From: Sepioteuthis lessoniana
Lineage: Eukaryota; Mollusca; Cephalopoda; Myopsida; Loliginidae
DNA length: 64,000 nt
NCBI GenBank assembly: GCA_963585895.1
Contig: CAUZXS010005791.1
Span: forward strand, 582,673-646,672
Direction of reading: 5' to 3'
The notes under the pieces were generated by a model. The model did not search any database, had not been told where the DNA came from, and saw only the letters and a program-made list of their open reading frames with translations. Of this stretch, positions 19,583-29,329 are shown piece by piece; within the stretch, counting starts at the first letter, position 1, and the number at the start of each line of letters is the position of its first letter. The translations under genes and the position numbers were made by a program.

Positions 19583-19692
19583 TAGCACTAATAGGTATGA
19601 ATCCAATTATTCTCCCTCCAGCTATGGGTAAATAGTAGGGCAGACTAGGTTCTTCAGCCTTGGTGAGGCAACTAGTCTAGGAGAAGGAAAAG
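19583..19692 (+). repeat. SINE family 2 fragment inserted in the gypsy LTR
   Basis: A 110-bp SINE tail (CTATGGGTAAATAGTAGGGC ... AGGAGAAGGAAA) flanked by the 16-bp direct repeat ATCATAAATCTTCCCC (19,567-19,582 and 19,693-19,708). The 3' LTR has a single, uninterrupted copy of this target. Confidence 0.85.
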
Positions 19693-19781
19693 ATCATAAA
19701 TCTTCCCCCCCCAAAAAAAAAATTCCCAGAACCGACTTGATCCAAAGGGTAACTACTTAAGCAGCGAAAATCTTCAAAGGC

Positions 19782-19971
19782 CATTGTGACTTATTGTAGT
19801 ATGCCGTGATGTCGTGGTCAGTTCTGACATTAGTGTTGATGCCGCGATCGAGGTAGTTTTGGGCCTCACTTGCTATACCACTCGCTGAGTAGTGGTTGTT
19901 ATAGAATTTGTCAGGTTGCGTAGGGCAATTAGTTGCAATAGCCAAGAGTAATTAATTGCATTAGCAAAGAG
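19782..19971 (-). repeat. Inverted copy of gag segment inside the 5' LTR
   Basis: A reverse-complement match to 21,214-21,405 in the gag region of the same element. On the minus strand it translates to the same peptide from MAIATNCPTQPDK onwards, with only about two differences over 53 residues. The 3' LTR lacks it. Confidence 0.9.
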
Positions 19972-20480
19972 CAATCAGTCGTGAAGACAGGAAACTCCAT
20001 TCTCAATTGAGGGACAGGAACTATTTATGGTGCCTTGGGGCATCCCGTTGTGCAAAAGCGTACTATTCTATTGCATCGTCATTGGCTGCTTGTAAGTAAG
20101 TGAAAGTATTTTATTATATAAACCAGCTTCAGTTTAGCATTGTAAGGAGGACGACTCTGAGCTATACCTGCTTTATTTCTGTCTGACAGCTGGATGCTTT
20201 ACAGAGGTGTGTGTTATTGTTATTCTACAGTTTTCTATGGTTTTTACTAGATGAGGGTATATATTCGGTGTCCTACCGAAGGATGAAGGGAAGAGTACGC
20301 TACAGCCATAAGGACTCATCTAAACTCTGACAGATTTTTGACACACCACCTGCTGTGAACAACAATTTGTACAATCGATTCTTTGCTTTATTGCTTTGTT
20401 TTTCCTTTTTGTTAATATAATTGTTAAAAACTTTCAACCTGTTTGTCTTTTTCTCCCTACCATACGCTAAATATAACAAC

Positions 20481-20496
20481 TGGTGTCAGAAGCGTG
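20481..20496 (+). promoter_or_regulatory. Primer-binding site of gypsy element
   Basis: TGGTGTCAGAAGCGTG starts two bases after the LTR end. TGGTGTCAGAAG is a common gypsy primer site, complementary to a tRNA 3' end. The tRNA identity was not assigned. Confidence 0.75.
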
Positions 20497-20507
20497 TGGC
20501 AAAGAAA

Positions 20508-21455
20508 ATGGTTTACTCAGGTCTCAGATGTGCCGAACTCTTTGCTCTGGTAGAGAAACACAAGTTAACATTACTCAACTTAAAATGCACCCCAACACAC
20601 CCTGACAAGGCAACCATCACTGAAGCCCAAAAGGACATAGAGGATATGCTCACCACCCTGAGTCAGGCTACCACCACAGCAACATCGACAACACACACAA
20701 ACACGTTGCATGGACTTATGATGTGACAACAGTCCTTATGAGATACCATGAAGTCCTTACGAGATACCATCAGAAGCTTCAACCCTGGTAATAATGTTCA
20801 CTGTTTTATCAGTGACTTAAACCAGGTATACACCATCAACGTCAAGCCCGAACCCACCAACTACCCTGAAATGGAAGAAGAATTCCTGAAAATAGCTAAA
20901 CGGCTGCTCAACCGAGGCATTTTCAACAAATGGAAGACACACATCAGGACACGTTGACCTTTGAATGACTAAAATCGTACCTGATAGCGACTCACGCCAA
21001 CCAGATGTCCAATTTCCAGCATCTCAGTTGGGCCTGGGATTTGCCATGACGGGACTGTAAGAGGTTGACCGATTTTGCTGGCTGACTTGAAAGCACCATT
21101 AGAGAGGTGCCCATCCACATAAAAAACAAGTATAGTAAGGACAACGCCACTGGAATGACAGTGGACACAGTTTTTTCCCTCATAGGCGCGCTGCTGATGA
21201 GTGAAAAAGTTACCTCTTTGCTAATGCAATTAATTACTCTTGGCTATTGCAACTAATTGCCCTACGCAACCTGACAAATCTTACAACAACCACTACTCAG
21301 CGAGTGGTATAGCAAGTGAGGCCCAAAACTACCTCGATCGCGGCATCAACACTAATGTCAGAACTGACCACGATATTACGGCATACTACAATAAGCCACA
21401 ATGGCTGAAACAGTTGAAGGATCCACCTAGACAACAGACAACTTTCAAAAAATAA
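20508..21455 (+). pseudogene. Gypsy gag, broken
   Basis: The first ATG after the PBS (20,508) starts MVYSGLRCAELFALVEKHK. A stop falls at 20,724. A second open piece (20,748-20,957) reads through MKSLRDTIRSFNPGNNV and MEEEFLKIAKRLLNRG, a capsid-like helical region. Further pieces in other frames (NKYSKDNATGMTVDTVFSL near 21,130; MAIATNCPTQPDK at 21,240) continue to about 21,455. No CCHC knuckle was recognised. Gag identity rests on position and on the helical character. Confidence 0.65.
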
Positions 21456-21479
21456 AACATGCCAACCAATCATAGGTCC

Positions 21480-24400
21480 ACATCTGAGCAGACACGCGAG
21501 ACAGGGCGCGAAACCAAGAGATCTGCAGAAATTACGCGAGGGGCCTCAGCTGCTTCCACTTGCATCATACCAAATATCTCGCCTGCCAGAAGATGTTAGG
21601 GAACACATGACATGTTCTGATACCCTCGTGAAAGGAATAAATGGTAGAATTGCCACACTGGGTGAAATAACCTGTGATATCATCATTGGTGACCACAACT
21701 CTCCCACCTTCAAGGATATCAACATTCTTATTACGAGCGCCACTACACCAGTCTTAATTGAACAAAATATCCTCAGCCACAATTCTGTCAACTCTTTCAC
21801 GGTGAACAACCATGAGTCAACTGTTGAGTTCAGACGCACACTCACATCTGGGTGTCAGCTGCAGACAGCACCGCTAGTACCAACGCATGACCATGCCGAT
21901 ACACCTAACCACAACCCTACATATGAGGTTCAAACTGCCATCAGCAGCGACAGCCTAACGACAGTGATGCCATTGCCTTACAACCAGACACTGGAAGAAA
22001 AATTACACTGGCTAAAATCAAACGGAATATCTCTACCGAATCACCCGAACCGGGACGAACTGGAAAGGGTGACAAACCTGCTCTTCCAATACATCGACAT
22101 CCTTGGTGCGGAAAATGGTGATAAGGGTACCTTCATCAGGCCCATTTGGTTACCCACCAATAGTCAATCATGCAGCCTGATTCAACACCCAATTGCTCAG
22201 GCTCTGGAAGCCAACGTCGATGATGAGATCGACTGCATGGCCACTGAGAGGATTATTGAACCTTGTCACGACCCCAAGGGTTTCAACAGCTTGGTATTCA
22301 CTGTACGCAAGAAAAATGGGATGATCGAGTCATTGCCAATTTCAAGAGAACCCTAAACAAAGGTGCTGATCGATCTTGACCCATACCCCATGCCAAGGAT
22401 TGACCAATTATTCCACAAAATTAGAGAAGCCCTTGCAACTGTATCGGCACTATCAAACATATCATCATATATCAACAACAATCTGGTCCATGCCAAGACA
22501 TACGGCGAATACATACTTGCGCTCGAGCAGCTCTTTACCGCCCTTCACAAATTCGGACTCAAACTTAATCCAGGAAAATGTACCTTCTTCACCACTGAGG
22601 CGAAATACCTTGGGTGGATAGTTTGCAGTGACGGGTTTAAGGCTGACCCCTGAATACATCCGTGCCATCAGGAAAATGGAACCCCCAACAACGAAGAAGG
22701 CGCTACAAAGCCTCATTGGTTGTTTGGTATGGATCAGGCAATTCCTGGAGACTCGTCTACTTGAACGGATAAGATCTGACACATTCTCCAACCTGATGGG
22801 CCCCATACACGAATTAAACAAGACAAATAAGACATTCACCTGGATGGAAAGGGCCAACAAAGCGTTCAAGAAAATACAGGACCGACTCTCCTTACCACCA
22901 GTCATCTTGTTTCCAGACTTTTCCCAGCTCTTCACCCTCACCACCAATGCCAGCGATATAGTGTTCGGTGCCATTCTGATGCAGGAGGCAGAAAATGGAA
23001 GAAAAAAGATCATAGCAGTCTCCTCACACACTTTCAACACCACAGAACTGGTCCACGACAGAACGGGAGACATATGCAATAAAATGGGAGATTTCTAAAT
23101 TCGATTACTTCCTGTGCAATCACCCATTCTTCATCTTCACTGACCACAGGTCGCTAACCTACCTAGACCAGCGGATATTCAACAATGCCTAGATATGACG
23201 TTGGCAAGAAGAAATCTCCGACTACAAATTCATCCTGGAATTCATCGAAGGAGAATCAAACGTTTGGGTAAACATGCTGAGCAGAAGCCATGTACAACAA
23301 AAAATCAAAGCACCAGCCGATCATACACCAGTAGGAAAAGTATTCCAGGTACAGGGATCCGACCTATACATCCACGCCCCATCTTGGTTTCTGGGCGAGA
23401 TCGATGGTCTACAACTAATTCCCAAGACTCACTCATCACAAGGAACTTATTGTCACAAACGCATCGCGGATGCGTTCTTTGCATACCATTCTACCTCCAC
23501 CATTCCTACTAAGAAGATTTGCGATCACCTCAATATAACAGCCAAACAATCAAAAGATGATCTACTCTCAGTAATCATTCAGGCCTTCCAGACAAGGGAC
23601 CTGGGCAAAGAATGTTTTATAGACCATGACGACCATCGGACTCCCATTTACAAGAAACTCCTCAACAAATTCTTTTTGGAGCCCGGTACCTCCGTCCTGA
23701 TGTCAGAGAAAGTACACACTCACCAAGGTTGGTCATGCAATACAAACTCCGCAGCAGATTTTTTTATCAGGCATCACTCACATGAAGGAACTCCTATCCA
23801 GCTACTGTTGGGAATTCAAAAATCGAGACATTGAAACCTATGTAAATTCCTGCAGCACACATGCAAGATGTAAGGGAAACTACAGCAAGTGTGTATGTTA
23901 GCCTATCGGTCACTGCAAATGAGGCAAGAGACCATTCAATCTAGTCTTTATAGACTTCTTCACCATGCCAAACTCTAAGGGAAAACACTACATCCTCACC
24001 ATCCTAGACAGCTTCAGTTGACACTTCAATGCCTTACCATGTGCAAAGGACCCTGCAATAGATGCTGCCCCCGGTCTGTACTAATTCTTTCTCTGACACA
24101 GGAAAATACCACGCATAGTATCCTCTGATTGTGGCACACACTTTACTGGTGAAGTATACAGACAATTCTGTAACCAAATGTCCATCACACAGGAACTCCA
24201 TTGCCCTGGCAACCACAAAGCTCGGGGAATATCGAGTAGCAACATCGTACGATGAAGAATGCCCTCTACATGTGCGAAGATAGAAACTGTGAATGAACAG
24301 ATGTCCTTGAATCCGTCATCTCATCAATGAACGCCACGATCAACAGTGCTACTGGAGATCACAGGTTGACACCCCAACATCAGCCTGCCCAAATTACGAG

Positions 24401-24880
24401 GGAGGGATATCACAAATGATAACCTGGGAGCTTATGGTTTGCGAATAAACGCTAACAACGAAGCCGACCACAAACTGGAAACTAGCTTAAACCACCTCAC
24501 CTATAAGGACCCAATACAGGTCAGTGACAAGGTTTTGCTCTGTCGGCCAAAATTGACTGCGGCCTAATTATCACATCTACCCTGGGTCGGAGACTTTGAA
24601 GTCACAAAAACAAACCACATGATGTGTCAGATAAAGAATGAAAATGGTGACATGGCCTGGATTCACCGGGCACGTATCCACTATCTGGCACCACGACCAA
24701 CGCACTTATATAACATAACATCACCAGCTCCACCGTGCAAAACTCAAAATACCCAGGATATCTTCTTCGAAGGCAAAGAATTCAACAAAAACTTATAGAC
24801 CAGATAATGTAACTCCACAACGACCCCAAAACGAAACAGAACCAACACCAATAAGGTCAATGTGGGGACAAATTCCTGCA
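21480..24880 (+). pseudogene. Gypsy pol (protease, RT, RNase H, integrase), inactivated
   Basis: 21,607-22,356 is open and covers the C-terminal half of the protease (ILITSATTPVLIEQNIL) and the RT entry (ATERIIEPCHDPKGF). A frame shift near 22,335 leads to DPYPMPRIDQLF. A deletion removes part of the palm. The catalytic box reads YINN at about 22,468 instead of YIDD. RNase H begins with TNASD (about 22,950) where TDASD is usual. Later come the linker (23,274-23,834), an H2C2-like zinc region (about 23,720-23,900) and an integrase. The integrase keeps VFIDFF, SSDCGTHF and SSGNIE, with a stop straight after the glutamate. A chromodomain or envelope gene was not seen. Confidence 0.85.
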
Positions 24881-24961
24881 CGTTTTAGAGACTTTATCAT
24901 GTATTAGATCTTGCAACGCACACACTTACCAATACATACACATTGTAAATCAGGATGAGAT

Positions 24962-24973
24962 CTGGGGGAGCTT
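24962..24973 (+). promoter_or_regulatory. Polypurine tract of gypsy element
   Basis: CTGGGGGAGCTT directly precedes the 3' LTR start TGTTATATAACAGG and is the expected plus-strand primer. Confidence 0.75.
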
Positions 24974-25363
24974 TGTTATATAACAGGATTCAGATCTCTC
25001 CCAATTCACGATTTCATTCAAAAACATACACATGGCTGGAGAAGGGCAGCATTCGCCCAGATATTAGCCTGACGGTTGCTGCCGAGACAATGAATAAAAT
25101 GTGTCTTTGCACAAGAGGCTCCATGCAGAGCTTCTGGGCGAGAATGCAAGAAATCAATTCACATTAACAAATTACCCTTTTTCAGCCAATCATAAATCTT
25201 CCCCCCGCAAAAAAAATTCCCAGAACTGACTTGATCCAAAGGGTAACTACTTAAGCAGAAAAAATCTGCAAAGGCATTGAACTGGCCTACCGAGGGATGA
25301 AGAGAACACGCTACGGCTATAAGAACTCATCTGAATTTTGATACCCCACCTGCTGTGAACAAC
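24974..25363 (+). repeat. 3' LTR of gypsy element, internally deleted and truncated
   Basis: Matches the 5' LTR from its TG start through CATACACATGGCTGGAG, AACTACTTAAGCAG and CCACCTGCTGTGAACAAC. It lacks the SINE, the inverted gag copy and the promoter region seen in the 5' LTR. Homology stops near 25,363, before the expected CA end. Confidence 0.8.
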
Positions 25364-25699
25364 TGCTGACTTAGCTACAATGCCACCCTGTCCATGACTG
25401 CTACTCCCACCAAGATCATCTGATACCCGTACCACCCTTATACCACCATATCACCAAGTGAGTTTCTTAACTTATAACATACGTGACCGTCCATGAACTC
25501 TAGCTTTTACACACACACCACATTCACTTTTTCACTTGATATTGTATGCTACAAACTTGTACATGTCAACAGGTTGTGGAAGTGCATGGTGATAGATATA
25601 AAGATTTAATGGAGGAAGATGGTACTTACCATGCATCAGATGTGTTGTGGGGTTATTTGTTGGGGTAATCTTTTGTAGTGGAGATGGTTTAGGTAAGGT
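25364..25699. other. No gene seen
   Basis: Unassigned DNA between the gypsy 3' LTR and the minus-strand PLE. The right part may be PLE 3' UTR. Confidence 0.45.
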
Positions 25700-27420
25700 G
25701 GACGGCTTATTTGTATGGGTTTAAATGTGAGAGCAGATGTTTGTTCTCATATCTGCATTTGGATTGAACTTCTAATTTTTTTGTTTAGCTGATGGGTGAG
25801 TGATAATTTTTTTGATAATTTTGTGATGGGTGAGTGATAATTGCTAATTTCTCATGGAGGTCAAGAAGGCATATTTTTTTGTCTTGCTGTAGGCGGGTGC
25901 TAGATGGTGGGTGAGATGTTCATGTCTTTCAGGTGCTAGATGTGTGTAGATAAAGAGGTGTTAGTTGAGTAATTTCTGTTGGAGAAGGAAAGTTTGTGGA
26001 TATAAATTATTTGTTTAATGGTACCCTCCATTGCACCTATGTACTGCTTAACTGAGTTGTTGGTTTTTATAGTGGCTCTATACACTACATTTTTCTGTAG
26101 GCAGTTTCCTAGTAGGGGGCATTTTTCTTTATCCCTACAGTTGCATTGTTTGTTGGGGTATGTGTTGCTGTGAATGGTTTTAATCTTTTTGTTGTAGCCT
26201 TTTATGATTTGAGATATGTTACTTGTACAACTGTAGCTGACCTTTATATTGTTTCTGTTGAAGATTTTAGCTGGGGATTATAATTGGGGAAGTGCTTGCT
26301 TATTAGATTTATGAAGTCCGTTCCGATGTTTGATGTTATGCATTTGTTGTAAGGCGGGTTTAACCAAGTTATATTTTTATTTCTGTGTTTTGGTTTGCTT
26401 TTTGGAGGTATGTATTCTAGTGTTTATTTATAACTGCTGTTTTTTAGAGTGGTGTCATATATGTGTATGTTTTTTTTTTAAATATTGATGTTGGAAGAAT
26501 TATCAAATAGTCTGCCACTGATTGATTTTGATATTTGTTTGATAATTGAAGTTGGGCGGTTTGACGAAATGTTTATGCAAATGGTGTATTATTGTCTTTT
26601 TTTATGTGGTTCAAATGTGCCATTCTTTAAGTTTAGTGTTACATCTAAGAAATTTACTGTTTTTAGATTTGTGTATTTGGTAATTTTAAATCTCATCAAT
26701 TTTTGTGCATTGGATATCCTTTTCCTCTAGCTATCTAGTTTAGGCCCATTTGGGTTCTTAGTCATGATTAGACCTTCATATCTGTACAGTCCCATATCGG
26801 TATTTTTGATTATGTTTGATAGTTGGGAAAGTATCAGGATACTGACCAGCTTGCACACTTCCACACCATCAAAGCTACCCATAGTTATGTTGAACAGTTG
26901 TTAAGATTTTTTTATCCATGGTTTGTTGTCATGGAAGTGGTGTGATTTGTGGCAGTGCTTGATGATCCTGATATCCTCTCATGAGATGGGTATATGCTGG
27001 GATGCTAATTCTAGTGCTCTGTCAAGTGTGTATTCGGTGATGGAGAGGTAGTAGTCTATGATATAGAATTGGATGAAGTCTGTATTGTTTTTGTTAGATA
27101 TAGCAGTGAACCAGTCAATGATGGCCTTGGTGTTCTTCCACTGGTTGAGCTGTAGTTTATCCTTGAGCTGCATGTTTATATTATCCAGTATATATTTACT
27201 AATTCTTCCAATTCCTGATTTTGTGGGGTTAATTAATTGATATTGTGGATTGGTTTTGCAGCTATAGAGGTTCTTTTGTGTTCTATATTTAATTTTGTGG
27301 CTATTTCTTTGGCTTCCTTGTTTATGTTGTTCATTGTGGTTTCAGGTGCTTTTTCATGTGTATGTGTTATGTTGTTTGTTGTCAGGTTTTGGTTGGTTGT
27401 GAAACTTGTAGAATATAAAC
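25700..27420 (-). pseudogene. Penelope-like element (lineage A) RT plus GIY-YIG, decayed
   Basis: Minus strand, read from the right. INPTKSGIGRISKYILDN (about 27,210) is followed by the open block 27,173-26,979 (NQWKNTKAIIDWF, FIQFYIIDYYLSIT), where the usual motif-A Asp is retained in IIDYY. GAEVC-like and MGLYRYEG then follow at motif C, where MGLYRDDG is usual, so the second Asp is lost. VNFLDVTLNL and a linker with WLNPPY (about 26,380) come next. A Cys-rich stretch (CNCRDKEKCPLLGNCLQK, about 26,130) leads to the GIY-YIG domain with QYIGAMEGT near 26,040. Multiple stops and shifts. This is the longest PLE copy in the window. A ribozyme-bearing repeat follows at its 5' side, on the opposite strand. 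Confidence 0.78.
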
Positions 27421-27429
27421 TGGTTGTTT

Positions 27430-27895
27430 TTAAAAAAAGAAAGTTTTTATTCAGTCAAACTCTTGTCTGTCGTGACTTTCACTACACATTGCAACTCATA
27501 TATCCAGGAGACAATTTCAAATTTGTCATGCGATGCATATATCATCGTACATGCACATACTAACAATCACTTATACATCCATGCAAATATAATCTACACA
27601 AGCACTCACACACATACATAAGAAAAATTCTAATGTTCTTTTGACTGTATTTTTCAATTTTCTGATTTCTCCAATATCTTTCTCTACCTGATGATTGTCA
27701 TATTAAGAAGGCGTGAAACCTGTGGTAGTAGATAAGCATCCATGCTACTAAATATATATAAAAACTAATATATTAATTTATCATTATTTGATAGCTCTAT
27801 CATAGATATTGAGCACTCTCCAAATTATAAAGCATTTGGTCTGCTACAAGCCCTCCAAGTAAGATAGTCACAACCATACTCTGTTATAATATGTA
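27430..27895 (+). repeat. PLE terminal-type repeat carrying a hammerhead
   Basis: Contains TTTTTATTCAGTCAAAC, CTCATATATCCAGGAGAC, an AC-rich stretch, TTCTTTTGACTGTAT, the ribozyme, ATATATATAAAAACTAATATA and the CTCTCCAAATTATAA block, in the same order as at 15,790-16,255. It abuts the PLE coding region. Confidence 0.6.
27683..27732 (+). ncRNA. Hammerhead ribozyme motif, copy H2, compensated stem I
   Basis: Stem I TCTAC (27,683-27,687), core CTGATGA (27,688-27,694), a 20-nt stem II region (four pairs, two of them G-U), GAA, stem III ACC-TGT-GGT, A at the cleavage position (27,727), and stem I partner GTAGA (27,728-27,732). Relative to the other copies both sides of one stem I pair have changed (G-C to A-U), so pairing is preserved. 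A at position 17 is allowed in hammerheads. Confidence 0.75.
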
Positions 27896-27920
27896 TAAAT
27901 ATATATAGAGAGATAGATAA

Positions 27921-27921
<1 letters not shown>

Positions 27922-27956
<35 letters not shown>
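27922..27956. repeat. (AT)n microsatellite
   Basis: Uninterrupted TA dinucleotide run of about 35 bp, directly left of the inverted-repeat element copy 2. Confidence 0.85.
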
Positions 27957-27958
<2 letters not shown>

Positions 27959-27959
27959 A

Positions 27960-29095
27960 AGAGTGTATATTTAGGCAGCAAGTTATTATTCAAGTAAGTT
28001 TTGTTAAAGATGATGGAACATTATTTGTTATTTTTAATTTTATTTTTTCAAGACTCCTTGTTATTTTTCTACTGTCGGATTCTAGTTGGTAAAGGAATTG
28101 TCCTATATCTTGTGACGGCAAATTCTTTAAAATTCCAAAACGGGATTTTATTTTAGCACGTGTGAAGACGGGGCAGATGGGCACTTGATCCCTCGTAGAA
28201 TAAGTCCTCGTTCAGAGTTTTTTTCTCGGGCATATAAGAACTGGCATATTATGTGGGGGATTAATTTATGGCTAGACTGACTGCCGCTGGCAAAGGGGTT
28301 CCAAATTCCACACTATACACACACCCACCAAGGCCACGAGTCTTCCTCCCCTAGAACAATGGAAGATATGGACCTCTAGGTTTAGACGTAATAATATTAG
28401 TTCCAGTAGTCGGCAATTCCGGTTTCCCATGTGATATTTTAAAGGAATTAATAGGACAATTTTAAGCAAGATAACATAAGACGACGTGAAGCTGGAAAAG
28501 AAACATAAAATAACAAATTCATAGCAGACGCTACAAATAACAACTTCAAGCACATGGGAACATTAAAATATATCAGTCCTTTTTACTACACACAATATAC
28601 ACCTTCAACGTATCAAATATATTATAAATGAATAGTGCGTGAACACAAATGTCTTTCTTCTTTACTTTTCTTTTCTTTCGTTTGGCTTTAGTTTTGTCCG
28701 CCACGAACCCTGTCCAACAACTAACTTTCTTATTGTTTATTTCCACTGACGGGAAGGAGTCCTCACTTCTGTTTTGGGATCCCAGCCAATCGTTTGGCTT
28801 CTACCTTCTTCCTTCCCGTGTCAGGCGACCCGAGTAAGGTCACCAAGTACAAACATCTGTTGGTTTCCACTGTGACCCACATTCTTTCTTAACGGTCATT
28901 CTTTGACGGTTTGCTACTGTTAATTCGAACACAAGGATAGTAGTAATCTTATTTCTATCATCTCAGTGGGACACCACGTGACAATCTTCTGCCCAAGATC
29001 CTGACACTAGAAAAATAACAAGGAGTCTTGAAAAAATAAAATTAAAAATGATAAAAAGTGTTCCATCATCTTTAACAAAACTTGCTTGAATAATA
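27960..29095. mobile_element. Inverted-repeat element, copy 2, interrupted by family L
   Basis: Left arm about 27,975-28,070 and right arm about 28,999-29,092 match the arms of copy 1 (16,650-17,357). If the family L insertion is set aside, the interior is only a few dozen bases, so this copy also has a large internal deletion relative to copy 1. Confidence 0.65.
28111..28983 (-). repeat. Solo-LTR-like repeat, family L, copy 2
   Basis: An 873-bp unit, TGTGACGG to CGTGACA, with ATCT on both sides (28,107-28,110 and 28,984-28,987). The empty target, with a single ATCT, is preserved at 16,799-16,802 in the sister element. The terminal palindrome persists with one G-U-compatible change (AAAATTCC/GGGATTTT). 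Shorter than copy 1 by internal deletion. Confidence 0.82.
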
Positions 29096-29329
29096 TATAT
29101 ATATGTGCATATTTCACAAATATCAGCTAACAAACATATATTACTGTGTGTTTTACATTCCTAAGTATTAACTAATGAAGAAATGCCTATTTTAGTTTTT
29201 AAATGTAGCTTACAAATTAAATTATGTAGTTATATATAAAAATAAATTTATATATATATATATGTATATATGCACTTCTATTTTTTGTTCTTTTCATTCA
29301 TATCAGTAAAATTAGAAACTCGGTTGAAG

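Larger units (their letters stand above)
19352..20478 (+). repeat. 5' LTR of gypsy element (with insertions)
   Basis: Starts TGTCATATAGCAGG and ends ATATAACA just before the PBS. It aligns to the 3' LTR at 19,352-19,580 and 19,709-19,780, and again from about 20,263. Inside are a SINE fragment (19,583-19,692) and an inverted copy of gag sequence (19,782-19,971). A TATATAAA box near 20,114, with TCAGTTT downstream, is the likely promoter. Confidence 0.85.
19352..25363 (+). mobile_element. Ty3/gypsy LTR retrotransposon, degraded
   Basis: Full gypsy order is present: 5' LTR, PBS, gag, protease-RT-RNase H-integrase, polypurine tract, 3' LTR. The 3' LTR loses homology at about 25,363, so its end and the target duplication cannot be confirmed. 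All genes carry stops, shifts or deletions. Confidence 0.88.
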
